In this document: piece after piece, positions 1-8,027 of the stretch
Layout of the letters: each line of letters opens with the position of its first letter
How positions within the stretch are numbered: position 1 is the stretch's first letter
Assembly: GCF_041395345.1 (NCBI RefSeq)
Contig: NZ_JAWLAR010000012.1
Location: 98,492-162,491, forward strand
Direction of reading: 5' to 3'
Source of the DNA: Dokdonella sp041395345
GTDB taxonomy: Bacteria; Pseudomonadota; Gammaproteobacteria; Xanthomonadales; Rhodanobacteraceae
Length of the DNA: 64,000 nt
Position numbers and translations under genes: made by a program
The notes under the pieces: generated by a model
What the model was told of the DNA's origin: nothing
What the model saw: the letters and a program-made list of their open reading frames with translations, nothing else
Database searches by the model: none

Positions 1-440
1 GCAAGCAGTTCGTAGCGATTGGAGAGCCAGGCGCTGGTCCCGATGGCGACCGGATGCACCGCAAAACCAAGCGCGATGGCGAAGGCCAGTCTCTCCGAAC
101 CGCCAATTCGGGTCAGCAGGCGCCACAGCGCCAGCACGACCACTGCCAGCAGGGCCGCATTGAGCAGATAGTGTGGCAAAGGTTCGGCGCCAAACAGACG
201 TTGACTGATCCACCACAGCAACAGGCCCAGGGGTCGATAGTGCAAACCGCCCTCGACATGCTCATGCCAGAACGGCAGCAGCGGATTGTCGAAGAATCTC
301 GGCAAGGCAAGCAGCGAGTAGTCGTCGAATATGAAGGCTCCGCCGAGCGCGCTGCGCATGGCCAGCAAACCAGCAACTGCCAGCAAGGCCCCCATCAGAA
401 AACGCATGCGCGGGGAGATCATTCCGGCTTCCTGCGGCAT
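1..440 (-). CDS. Integral membrane glycosyltransferase-like protein, N-terminal part (runs off left edge)
   Basis: The first 146 codons of a leftward gene are in the window; the rest lies beyond base 1. The start ATG (438-440) overlaps the stop of the upstream oxygenase by one base (TGATG), so the two are probably co-translated. The visible protein has an N-terminal hydrophobic helix, then a loop with FIFDDYSLL, more hydrophobic segments, and HPVAIGTSAWLSNRYELL. The acidic FDDY loop after helix 1 and the HP(V/I)...W(L/I)S.R.(E/D)LL motif are seen in GT-C fold membrane glycosyltransferases of the TMTC/DUF1736 type, which use polyprenyl-phosphate sugars. This is family resemblance by eye; donor and acceptor are unknown. 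Confidence 0.6.
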   Translation of the reverse strand, partial: MPQEAGMISPRMRFLMGALLAVAGLLAMRSALGGAFIFDDYSLLALPRFFDNPLLPFWHEHVEGGLHYRPLGLLLWWISQRLFGAEPLPHYLLNAALLAVVVLALWRLLTRIGGSERLAFAIALGFAVHPVAIGTSAWLSNRYELL

Positions 441-1375
441 CAGATCAGCTTGATTTCGCGCAGACGCTGGAGCAGGTATTCGTGCGAAGTAATCGAGGTG
501 GGATAACGGCTCGGATTGGCTTCGCTTGTGCAGGATGGCAACACGTCGAGGACCACGTCGGGATTGGGATGCAGGAAGAACGGCACCGAATAGCGTGGCT
601 TGCGCGCAGCGTCGCCTGGCGGATTGACCACCCTGTGCGTGGTCGAAGGATAGACATGGTTGGTCAGCCGCTGGAGCATGTCGCCGATGTTGACGACGAT
701 CGCATCGCCCTCGGTCGTGATGGGCAACCACGAGCCATCGCGCGTCAGCACTTCGAGACCGGCGGCACTCGCACCGACCAGCAAGGTGATGAAATTGATG
801 TCCTCGTGCGCCCCGGCACGGACATTCGGAATGTCAGCTGAAGTGATCGGCGGATAGTGGATCGGGCGCAGGATCGAGTTGCCGAAATTGGTCTTGTCCT
901 CGAAGAAATTCTCGGGCAGATCAATATGCAGGGCGAGCGCGCGCAGGACGCGCGTGCCCAGATCATCGAGTGCCGCGTACAGGCCATAGCCATGTTCGCG
1001 AAATCCCTCGACTTCGTCCGGCCAGACATTCGCCGGCATCACGCTGGCGAATTTCGAATCGCGTGGAATCTCCCGGCCTATGTGCCAGAACTCCTTGAGA
1101 TCCGGATACTGCGAATCCTTGGCGGTCTCGATGCCGAACGGCGTGTAGCCGCGTGCGCCACCTGTACCAGGCTGGTGATATTTCAGCTTGACCGCTTCCG
1201 GCAAGGCAAAGAACGCCTGGAATACTTCGTAGGCCGCGTCGATGTCGGACTTCGGAATGCCGTGGCCGCTGATGCAGCAGAATCCGAATTCCCGATAGGC
1301 TGCCCCCAGTTCATCGACGAAGGCGGCCTGGTCGGTCTCGTAGCGACGAATATCGAGCGTGGGTACGTGCTTCAT
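440..1375 (-). CDS. 2-oxoglutarate/Fe(II)-dependent oxygenase, isopenicillin N synthase-like
   Basis: A 311-residue soluble protein with the two-part architecture of isopenicillin N synthase-like oxygenases: an N-terminal DIOX_N region (HVPTLDIRRY; FGFCCISGHGIP near residues 30-41) and a C-terminal jelly roll. The iron ligands are visible as H190-x-D192 (GAHEDINFITLL) and H247 (TTHRVV). The 2-oxoglutarate-binding RxS follows at R261/S263 (RYSVPFFLHP). Length is normal for the family. The substrate cannot be told; many bacterial members are annotated only as 2OG oxygenases. It is followed, with a one-base overlap, by the membrane glycosyltransferase-like gene. Confidence 0.85.
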   Translation of the reverse strand: MKHVPTLDIRRYETDQAAFVDELGAAYREFGFCCISGHGIPKSDIDAAYEVFQAFFALPEAVKLKYHQPGTGGARGYTPFGIETAKDSQYPDLKEFWHIGREIPRDSKFASVMPANVWPDEVEGFREHGYGLYAALDDLGTRVLRALALHIDLPENFFEDKTNFGNSILRPIHYPPITSADIPNVRAGAHEDINFITLLVGASAAGLEVLTRDGSWLPITTEGDAIVVNIGDMLQRLTNHVYPSTTHRVVNPPGDAARKPRYSVPFFLHPNPDVVLDVLPSCTSEANPSRYPTSITSHEYLLQRLREIKLI

Positions 1376-1463
1376 GGTCGGATCCGGATCTGGCGTTCAT
1401 GGATTCCGCGATGAGGCATGCACGTCCCCATCCCGAACCAGGTCGGGATTCTTTCACATACGC

Positions 1464-2813
1464 TCAGGAAAGGCGCCCCTGGGCGGCACGAACCGCACCG
1501 GCGAGTTCGTCGACCAGACGCGTGACGGTGTCCTTGTCGCTGGCTTCGACGGTGACGCGTATCAGCGGTTCGGTTCCGGATGGACGCAGGACCACCCTGC
1601 CAAGTCCGGCGAGTTGCGTTTGCACGTGGGCAAGGACGCGCTGCACTTCGGCATCCTCGACGATCCTGCTCGTAGCGGTCGCCTCGATATTGACCGTGGT
1701 CTGCGGCACCTTGCGCATGCCGGCCGCACTTTCGGTGAGGCTTCGCTCGCTGCGGCCCAGCGCCTCGAGGACCTGCAGTGCGCTAACAATGGCATCGCCG
1801 GTCGATACGCGATCCAGGCACAGGATGTGTCCCGATGTTTCGCCACCCAGCACGCCATCATGCTCGCGCAGGGCCTGCATCACATAACGGTCACCCACTT
1901 TCGTGCGCATGAACGGCACGCCAAGGGCCGCCATGGCCTGCTCGAGGCCGAAGTTGCTCATCAAGGTGCCGACCAGCGGGCCGCGCAACCGACCTTGTGC
2001 ATGCCAATCGAGGGCAAGTATGTAGAGTAGCTCGTCACCGTCGACGACCTGCCCCCTTGCGTCAACCATCTGCAGCCGGTCGCCATCGCCGTCAAAAGCG
2101 ATTCCCAGATCGGCACCCAGCTCGGTGACCGTGCGACTCAGGGTTTCCGGGCTGGTCGATCCGCAGTCGCGATTGATGTTGAGCCCATCGGGTCGGTTGC
2201 CGATGGCAGTGACCTTCGCGCCAAGTTCGCTGAACATGTTCGGTGCAATCTGATAGGTCGCACCATGCGCGCAATCGACCACAAGATGGACGCCGTGCAG
2301 ATTGAAGGAGCGCGCAACCGTCGATTTGCAGAACTCGAGGTAGCGCGCGGATGCGTCTTCGATGCGCATGGCCTTGCCGATCGCCTGCGACTCGACCGTC
2401 GAGAAGGGCGCATCGAGTTCGGCTTCAATGGCCAGCTCTACGGCATCGTCGAGTTTTTCCCCGATCGAGGAGAAGAACTTGATGCCATTGTCCTGATGGG
2501 GATTGTGTGAAGCACTGATGACGATTCCGGCGTCGGCCCGCATCGATCGTGTCAGGTAGGCGACGCCCGGCGTTGGCATGGGCCCGAGCAGGCGCACTTC
2601 GGCGCCGGCGGCAAGCAGGCCGGCTTCCAGTGCCGATTCGAACATGTAGCCGGAAACGCGCGTGTCCTTGCCGATCAGGACGACAGGTCTGTCTTCCTCG
2701 CGAGCAAGCACGGCGCCCATGGCGCGCCCCAGCTTGAGCATGAATTCCGCCGTGATCGGCCATTGACCGACATGACCGCGAATGCCATCGGTACCGAAGT
2801 AGCGCTTATGCAC
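1464..2813 (-). CDS. glmM: Phosphoglucosamine mutase
   Basis: A 449-residue protein that interconverts glucosamine-6-phosphate and glucosamine-1-phosphate, a cytoplasmic step toward UDP-GlcNAc for peptidoglycan and LPS. It begins RYFGTDGIRG, has the phosphoserine loop VISASHNPHQDNG with the catalytic serine at residue 102 (the same number as in E. coli GlmM), the metal loop FDGDGDRL near residue 240, and the phosphate-binding RPSGTEPLIRV near the C-terminus. Length equals that of the usual enzyme. In E. coli glmM sits with folP; here it stands alone next to an oxygenase gene 88 bases downstream. Confidence 0.96.
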   Translation of the reverse strand: MHKRYFGTDGIRGHVGQWPITAEFMLKLGRAMGAVLAREEDRPVVLIGKDTRVSGYMFESALEAGLLAAGAEVRLLGPMPTPGVAYLTRSMRADAGIVISASHNPHQDNGIKFFSSIGEKLDDAVELAIEAELDAPFSTVESQAIGKAMRIEDASARYLEFCKSTVARSFNLHGVHLVVDCAHGATYQIAPNMFSELGAKVTAIGNRPDGLNINRDCGSTSPETLSRTVTELGADLGIAFDGDGDRLQMVDARGQVVDGDELLYILALDWHAQGRLRGPLVGTLMSNFGLEQAMAALGVPFMRTKVGDRYVMQALREHDGVLGGETSGHILCLDRVSTGDAIVSALQVLEALGRSERSLTESAAGMRKVPQTTVNIEATATSRIVEDAEVQRVLAHVQTQLAGLGRVVLRPSGTEPLIRVTVEASDKDTVTRLVDELAGAVRAAQGRLS

Positions 2814-3020
2814 GGGAATTGGGATTCGAGAGTGGGCAATGGGAAAGCAGGTCGAACGGCGTAGCGCGCCGTTCGACTATCGAGTGTTGGGAAGACCAGC
2901 CAATTTTCTGCAAAAGATCAGGGAAACGAGTTCGAGTCGGCGGCAGCAGATTCATCGCGAACCCACCATCGCCCGAAAACCAGTTTTTCCGATTCCCAAT
3001 TCCCTACTCCCCACTCCCGG
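2814..3020. repeat. Inverted pair of GGGATT-type intergenic repeats
   Basis: The glmM-dksA gap starts with a G-rich tract (2814-2848, GGGAATTGGGATTCGAGAG...) and ends with its approximate complement (2990-3020, GATTCCCAATTCCCTACTCC...). Tracts of the same wording occur at 19487-19520 and 58671-58694. I recall similar GGGATTCGGGATT strings between genes in Xanthomonadaceae. No gene is visible in the gap. Confidence 0.6.
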
Positions 3021-3023
3021 CCT

Positions 3024-3998
3024 TCAATCACCCATCTGCTTCTGGCGGTGTTCCCAGCGTTCCTGCGCGTCCAGGCACAATGTGGCAATCGGGCGTGCAT
3101 CAAGCCTTTCCAGACCGATGTCTTCGTCGGTTTCCTCGCAGAATCCGTAGCGGCCTTCCTCGATGCGCTTGAGTGCCTTGTCGATCTTGGAAATCAGTTT
3201 CCGGTAGCGGTCACGCGTGCGCAGCTCGAGCGAGTTCTCGGTTTCGCGGGTGGCGCGCTCGGCCTCATCGCCCACGTCGCGCACTTCATCACGGAGATTT
3301 TCGATGGTCTGCTTCGACTCCTCCACGAGATCTTCACGCCAGCGCTGAAGCTTGCGGCGGAAATACTCGAGGTGGCGAGGATTCATGTATTCCTCTTTCG
3401 CCGACGGACGGTAGCCTTCCGGCAATTCGACCACGGCATTGGTCGGCAGCGAGTAGCGGCCGTCCATCATGGTGACGCCTTTTTCCTTGTCCGAGGGCAC
3501 GGCTCGTGCCTTGCGGCCTGCTGGAGCCCTCGATCTTGCGGGTGTTGCTGTCGTTGTTTCGATCACGGATGGCTTGGTTTTCTTGGTGGATTGGGTTGCA
3601 GGCTTCCTGGCCGCACTGCTCTTGACTGGCGCAGCCTTCTTCGCCGTCTTCGCAGCCTTTGCAGATGAGGCAGGGGCTTTCCTGATGGCAGGCTTTTTGG
3701 TCGCAGCGACCTTCTTGCTGGCCGCCTTTGCAGGCTTGGTCGATTTGGCGGGTGCTTTCGCCTTCGTCGCAGGCGCGGGCTTCTTGCGTGCCGGAGCAGC
3801 CTTCTTGGTGGCTGCGGCTCGCTTTGCTGGCGCTTTCGGCTTGGCAACAGGCTTTGCTTTCGTCTTGCTTGCGGCCTTGGGCTTGGCTTTCGCGGCCTTG
3901 GCAACAGGTTTCGCCTTGGCCTTGGCTGCAGGCTTTGAACGCACCGCTGCCTTGGCCGACTTGGTGCCAGCTTTGGATTTCTGATTCGATTTCGCCAT
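3024..3998 (-). CDS. dksA: RNA polymerase-binding transcription factor DksA with long H1-like N-terminal tail
   Basis: 324 residues. Roughly the first 170 are a low-complexity Lys/Ala/Pro tail (repeats such as AKPVAKAAKAKPKAA) like histone H1-type proteins. The last 140 form a DksA domain: coiled coil (REDLVEESKQTIENLRDEV), tip GDEAERATRETENSLELRTR, then the zinc-finger fold. Only two of the four usual cysteines remain (CEET...CLDA), so classical zinc binding is unlikely, as in cysteine-poor DksA forms. DksA acts with ppGpp on RNA polymerase through the secondary channel. Start choice: the frame stays open to 4301, but a promoter at 4032-4060 lies inside that extension and MAKSNQ at 3998 follows directly. 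Long Lys-rich tails are known on xanthomonad DksA. Confidence 0.9.
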   Translation of the reverse strand: MAKSNQKSKAGTKSAKAAVRSKPAAKAKAKPVAKAAKAKPKAASKTKAKPVAKPKAPAKRAAATKKAAPARKKPAPATKAKAPAKSTKPAKAASKKVAATKKPAIRKAPASSAKAAKTAKKAAPVKSSAARKPATQSTKKTKPSVIETTTATPARSRAPAGRKARAVPSDKEKGVTMMDGRYSLPTNAVVELPEGYRPSAKEEYMNPRHLEYFRRKLQRWREDLVEESKQTIENLRDEVRDVGDEAERATRETENSLELRTRDRYRKLISKIDKALKRIEEGRYGFCEETDEDIGLERLDARPIATLCLDAQERWEHRQKQMGD

Positions 3999-4031
3999 TT
4001 CCGTCCTTACCTTGTGACTCGGCGGCGGCGT

Positions 4032-4060
4032 GTTATAGCCTAAGTACCCGCCCCCGGCAA
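4032..4060 (-). promoter_or_regulatory. Sigma70-type promoter for dksA
   Basis: Reading leftward: TTGCCG (4060-4055), a 17-base spacer, then TATAAC (4037-4032). The predicted transcript starts near 4025, about 27 bases before the chosen dksA ATG. This supports the start at 3998 over upstream in-frame ATGs. Confidence 0.6.
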
Positions 4061-4127
4061 CCGCTGTCTGAGTCAGACTTGCGGACGTTGCGGCTCGCCC
4101 TTGAGCACACTCAACACTAACATCCTT

Positions 4128-4397
4128 GTGTCCCGGCTTATCCTCCACCTGCTGGCATTCTACAAGCGCTTCGTGAGTCCACTGCTGGGCTCGCGTTGCC
4201 GATTTCACCCCAGTTGCTCCGACTATTCGCGTGTTGCGGTAGCACGTTTCGGTAGTCTGCGGGGCAGCTGGCTGACCGTAAATCGCCTGTTGCGCTGCCA
4301 ACCCTTGTGCGCCGGCGGCAGTGATCCTGTTCCGATGGATTTCAGCTGGCGACCCTTCCTACGCGAGAAACAGGAGCCTGGACACGATCATGAATGA
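4128..4397 (+). CDS. yidD: Membrane protein insertion efficiency factor YidD
   Basis: A small protein of 89 residues from a GTG at 4128 (an upstream in-frame TTG at 4101 would give 98). It carries the family signature FYKRFVSPLLGSRCRFHPSC followed by SDYS, an amphipathic start helix and RLLRCQPLCAGGSDPVP. YidD is a peripheral inner-membrane protein thought to assist YidC-dependent insertion. It normally sits between rnpA and yidC; here it is detached, divergent from dksA and overlapping the dihydroorotase gene by 8 bases. Start uncertain, family certain. Confidence 0.9.
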   Translation: MSRLILHLLAFYKRFVSPLLGSRCRFHPSCSDYSRVAVARFGSLRGSWLTVNRLLRCQPLCAGGSDPVPMDFSWRPFLREKQEPGHDHE

Positions 4398-5724
4398 CTG
4401 GCTGATTACCAATGCACACCTCGTCAATGAGGGCCGTCGATTCAACGCAGACCTTCGCATTCGCAATGGACGCATAGAACGCATCGATTCCCAACTCGCC
4501 GCGAAACCGAACGAGAAGGTCTTCGATGCCGCTGGCCGATGGCTGATGCCCGGCATGATCGATGATCAGGTCCATTTCCGCGAACCCGGACTCGAACACA
4601 AGGCCTGCATCGAAACCGAATCGCGTGCCTGCGTGGCGGGCGGCATCACCAGCTTCATGGAAATGCCGAACACCAAGCCGCCTGCGGTCAACAAGGAAGC
4701 CCTGGAGTCCAAGTACGAGCGCGGCAGGATTTCGTCACGCGCCAATTACGCATTCTATATGGGCGCGACCAACGACAATCTGGAAGACATCCAGAAACTC
4801 GATCCGAAGGCGGCACCCGGCATCAAGGTGTTCATGGGCGCCTCGACCGGCAACATGCTGGTCGACAACCCGGAGACTCTGGACGCGATCTTCCGCGACG
4901 CGCCCACACCGATCATCACGCATTGCGAAGACACCCCGATGATCACCGCGAACGAGAACCGCGCACGGGAGCGCTGGGGCGATGACATTCCCGCCGAACA
5001 ACACCCGCTGATCCGCTCTCGCGAAGCCTGCATCAAGTCCACGGAACTGGCGATCAGTCTTGCCCGCAAGCACGGCACGCGTCTGCACGTCCTGCACATT
5101 TCGACTGCGGATGAACTGGCGCTGTTCAGCCCGGGACCGATCTCGGGCAAGCGCATCACGGCCGAAACCTGCGTCCATTTCCTGCATTTCAGTGATGCCG
5201 ACTACGCGCGGCTTGGACACCGCATCAAGTGCAATCCGGCGATCAAGACGGCAGACGATCGTGCAGCGATCACGCGTGCCCTGGCCGAATATCGCCTCGA
5301 TGTACTTGCCACCGATCACGCCCCGCATCTTGCCGACGAAAAGGCACAGCCCTACACCCGTGCACCGTCCGGCTTGCCACTTGTTCAGTTCGCCGTGCAG
5401 GCAGCGCTGGAACGGGTTTTTGCCGGCGAACTGACTCTTGAGCGCGTTGTCGAGGCGATAACCCACGCCCCGGCCACCCTGTTCAACGTGCGCAATCGCG
5501 GATATCTGCGCGAGGGCTATCAGGCCGACCTGACCATCGTCGATCCGGATCGTCCGCACACCGTGACCCAGGCTGAAGTACTTTCCCGTTGCGCCTGGTC
5601 ACCGTTCGAGGGCGAGACGTTCAAGTCGAGCATTGCCGCTACCTTCATCAACGGCATCCTCGCCTGGAACGATGGCCAGCTCGACGACAGCGTGCGAGGC
5701 GAACGCCTCGAGTTTGATCGGTGA
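4390..5724 (+). CDS. pyrC: Dihydroorotase (amidohydrolase, class I-like)
   Basis: 444 residues from ATG 4390, overlapping the yidD stop. Dihydroorotase closes carbamoyl-aspartate to dihydroorotate in pyrimidine synthesis. Motifs: GMIDDQVHFREPG, the presumed carboxylated lysine in GIKVFMGASTGN, metal histidines in THCEDTPM and LHVLHIS, and the catalytic aspartate in ATDHAPH. The usual HxH metal pair reads QVH, a substitution I recall from the DDQVHFR subgroup of dihydroorotases, so the enzyme may still be active. An in-frame reading could begin earlier (4321), but that would sit inside yidD. The stop overlaps the next gene's GTG. Confidence 0.9.
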   Translation: MNDWLITNAHLVNEGRRFNADLRIRNGRIERIDSQLAAKPNEKVFDAAGRWLMPGMIDDQVHFREPGLEHKACIETESRACVAGGITSFMEMPNTKPPAVNKEALESKYERGRISSRANYAFYMGATNDNLEDIQKLDPKAAPGIKVFMGASTGNMLVDNPETLDAIFRDAPTPIITHCEDTPMITANENRARERWGDDIPAEQHPLIRSREACIKSTELAISLARKHGTRLHVLHISTADELALFSPGPISGKRITAETCVHFLHFSDADYARLGHRIKCNPAIKTADDRAAITRALAEYRLDVLATDHAPHLADEKAQPYTRAPSGLPLVQFAVQAALERVFAGELTLERVVEAITHAPATLFNVRNRGYLREGYQADLTIVDPDRPHTVTQAEVLSRCAWSPFEGETFKSSIAATFINGILAWNDGQLDDSVRGERLEFDR

Positions 5725-6563
5725 GAGCGCGCCTGCTGGCTGCAGCGTTTCTGACGGCCCTGGTTGCGAGTTCCGCGATGGCGGACTCGACGGACTTGCG
5801 CGTGGTGTTTCCACCCAGCGCCGCCCAGGGCGCCATGGTGATTGGCAAGGTTCCGGCCGGAAGCACAGTGCATTACGCCGACAGAGATTTGCGCGTGACG
5901 CCTTATGGCACGGTCGTTTTCGGAGTTGGCCGCGATGAGACCGGACCCCTGCAGGTGAACGTGCAGCGCCCGGACGGCAGCACGATCGTGGCCGAGATCC
6001 GCGTGGAAGCGCACGAATGGCCGATAGAGCGAGTCAACGGGGTTCCGCCGAAAACCGTGGATCCACCACCCGCGATTGCCGCACGCATCAAGCGCGAACA
6101 GGCACTGGTCGCGCAGGCGCGTGAGCGTGACGACGAACGGACCGACTTCACCGAGTCCTTCATTCGTCCGGTCGAGGGTCGCATCAGCGGTCGCTTCGGC
6201 AATCAGCGCGTCTACAACGGAGTACCGGGTTCCGCCCATTCCGGCATGGACATCGCCGCACCCGGCGGGACGCCTGTCAAGGCGCCAGCCAGCGGCATTG
6301 TCACGTTCGCCAACGACGACCTTTACCTGACCGGCGGCACCCTGCTGATTGACCACGGACACGGCATCAGCAGCAACTTTCTGCATCTTTCGCGCATCGA
6401 CGTCGCCGTGGGTGATCGCGTCGAGCAGGGGCAAGTCATTGCCGCGGTCGGCGCCAGCGGTCGCGCCAGCGGCCCGCACCTGCATTGGGGCATGAGCTGG
6501 TTCGCCGTGCGCATCGATCCGCAGCAGGTCCTGGACGCGGCCAAACATTCCGCCAGCCATTGA
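5721..6563 (+). CDS. M23 family (LytM-domain) peptidase, secreted
   Basis: 280 residues starting at GTG 5721, overlapping the dihydroorotase stop (GTGA). A signal peptide is clear (RARLLAAAFLTALVASSAMA). An N-terminal Ig-like region is followed by a LytM/M23 domain from about residue 150: GRFGNQRVYNGVPGSAHSGM with the zinc ligands H and D in HSGMD, and the second zinc/catalytic histidines in GPHLHWGMSW. M23 enzymes cut peptide cross-links of peptidoglycan in the periplasm, or activate amidases when degenerate; here the key residues are present, so catalysis is expected. Co-translated with yidD and pyrC, though without an obvious functional link. Confidence 0.92.
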   Translation: MRARLLAAAFLTALVASSAMADSTDLRVVFPPSAAQGAMVIGKVPAGSTVHYADRDLRVTPYGTVVFGVGRDETGPLQVNVQRPDGSTIVAEIRVEAHEWPIERVNGVPPKTVDPPPAIAARIKREQALVAQARERDDERTDFTESFIRPVEGRISGRFGNQRVYNGVPGSAHSGMDIAAPGGTPVKAPASGIVTFANDDLYLTGGTLLIDHGHGISSNFLHLSRIDVAVGDRVEQGQVIAAVGASGRASGPHLHWGMSWFAVRIDPQQVLDAAKHSASH

Positions 6564-6569
6564 GACAGT

Positions 6570-7225
6570 TCATTGCCGGTGCGCCGGCTTGCGGCGCAGG
6601 AACGGTTGCTCGATACAGCGATGCGGGAACTGCGCGACGACGATACGCGACGGAAAAACGGAAACCGGCAAGGTCCAGAACCTCGCAGCCGCGGACCAGG
6701 AATCCGGCAAGCGCGGGAGAATCACGGGAAGAATCGGCATGTGCCGCAGGTACACGCCGAACCAGATATCGCAGAAACGGCGCACTGGTCGATTCGCAGG
6801 CAAACGCCCGGTCGCAACCAGGCGAATCATTCCTGCGCCAGGCCAGATCGCAAGCCATCATGACTGCGACAAGTGCGGCTCCCGCCAGCATGCCGATGAT
6901 GAACTGGTCGACGCACCCGGGCATCCGTTGCCTGGAAGCGACCCGTGACTGAACCTTTTTATCGCTGAAAGCCGGGTGCATGAAGCAGCGATAGCCATGT
7001 GCTGGTCATGAGCCCGGCATGCAGCAGCCAGCCCCCTCGACGCCGGTCGATGAAGTCAGCCATCCGGGGCAGCACCCATCGGAACGAAAACGCGATCGGC
7101 AAGGTGAAGCAGGTCGCCCGGATCCGATACAGCAGCACCCACGATGCGGCAAGGCCGCGCGATCCGGCCAGCGCAGACTATTCCGGCCGCCGACGCTGGT
7201 CTGCATCGGACGTGGATTCGCTCAT
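6570..7225 (-). pseudogene. Acyltransferase 3 (OafA/YrhL-type) remnant, frame-broken
   Basis: Leftward reading pieces in different frames match the C-terminal half of an acyltransferase-3 membrane protein: WVLPRMADFIDRRRGGWLL, RMPGCVDQFIIGMLAGAALV (compare the family's LPG.LDQF..GM), FGVYLRHMPILPVILP (family FGVYLWHMPI), and the closing FPHRCIEQPFLRRK. An ATG at 7225 overlaps the methyltransferase stop (ATGA) but its frame closes after 15 codons. At least three frame changes are needed, and the N-terminal catalytic half is not visible. Such enzymes O-acetylate surface sugars. The cause may be real decay or sequence errors, as in the blocks at 19.7 and 39 kb. Confidence 0.65.
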
Positions 7226-7827
7226 CTGTCCGCGCGTTCCAGTTCAGATACCGACCGCTTCAAGTCCGGCGCCAGATAGCAATGCGAGCCACACGCCATC
7301 AGCCCGGCCTCGGCAAAGCGTTCGCGATACCACTTTGGCGAGCGCGCAATGAACCCTTTTGTATCCCCGTCGACAGGGTCCCTAGCGGTAAACAGTTCGA
7401 TGAAGGCGAGACCTGCAAGGAGCTCTGGAAATCCCGACAGGCCCTTGCGCAGTTCAGCGGCTCGCAGGTAGTGGACAACATCGGAACAGACAATCAGGTC
7501 GAAACGCCTGTCGAATCGCAACTCGGCCAGATCGGCGAAACGCGCCGGACGCAGATTTCGCGAGCGACCGTAGCGGCGGATCGCATATTCGCTCGAATCC
7601 AGCCCCAGATAGTCGATTCCAGGTCGCAAGGCGCGCAGGGGTGAACGCCAGATCCCTTCGCCGCAGCCGATATCCAGAACGTTGGTGATCGTTCGACCCA
7701 GATAGTATTCGGCCAGCCCGACAACCATCTGCACCTTGCGCCGGGTCTCCCCGCCCGCCCTGACCCGATGCTTGGGATCGCGATACCAGCGATCGAAATA
7801 GGCGCGATCATAGGTTTTTTCTTTCAT
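7222..7827 (-). CDS. Class I SAM-dependent methyltransferase
   Basis: 201 residues with a Rossmann methyltransferase fold. Motif I is VLDIGCGEGIW near residue 67, motif II includes DYLGLDSSEYAIRRY, and motif IV is FDLIVCSDVVHYL. It starts MKEKTYDRAYFDRWYRDP, a tyrosine-rich opening seen in methyltransferases acting on small molecules or sugars. Substrate unknown. The stop overlaps the start of the broken acyltransferase, so the pair may have modified a surface glycan or lipid; that link is inference. Confidence 0.85.
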   Translation of the reverse strand: MKEKTYDRAYFDRWYRDPKHRVRAGGETRRKVQMVVGLAEYYLGRTITNVLDIGCGEGIWRSPLRALRPGIDYLGLDSSEYAIRRYGRSRNLRPARFADLAELRFDRRFDLIVCSDVVHYLRAAELRKGLSGFPELLAGLAFIELFTARDPVDGDTKGFIARSPKWYRERFAEAGLMACGSHCYLAPDLKRSVSELERADR

Positions 7828-8027
7828 GGGTTCTGGTCAGGATGCCTGGCGCCCATGGTACAGAGTGCGCAGACAGCGGCGAAGAATCCGGACGGACTGG
7901 GCCGCCAGCCCCTTGAAACCGTAGCGGCGCCCCCGGCGACCGGCTGGATCAGCCGATTGTGCACTTGCACATAAACCCGTAAGGCCTAAAGATGGGCGGA
8001 TTGGTCATCGAATTCAGGGTCCATCGC

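Noticed and set aside
3999..4301. N-terminal extension of DksA to 4301
   Set aside because: The dksA promoter at 4032-4060 lies inside it, and it overlaps yidD.
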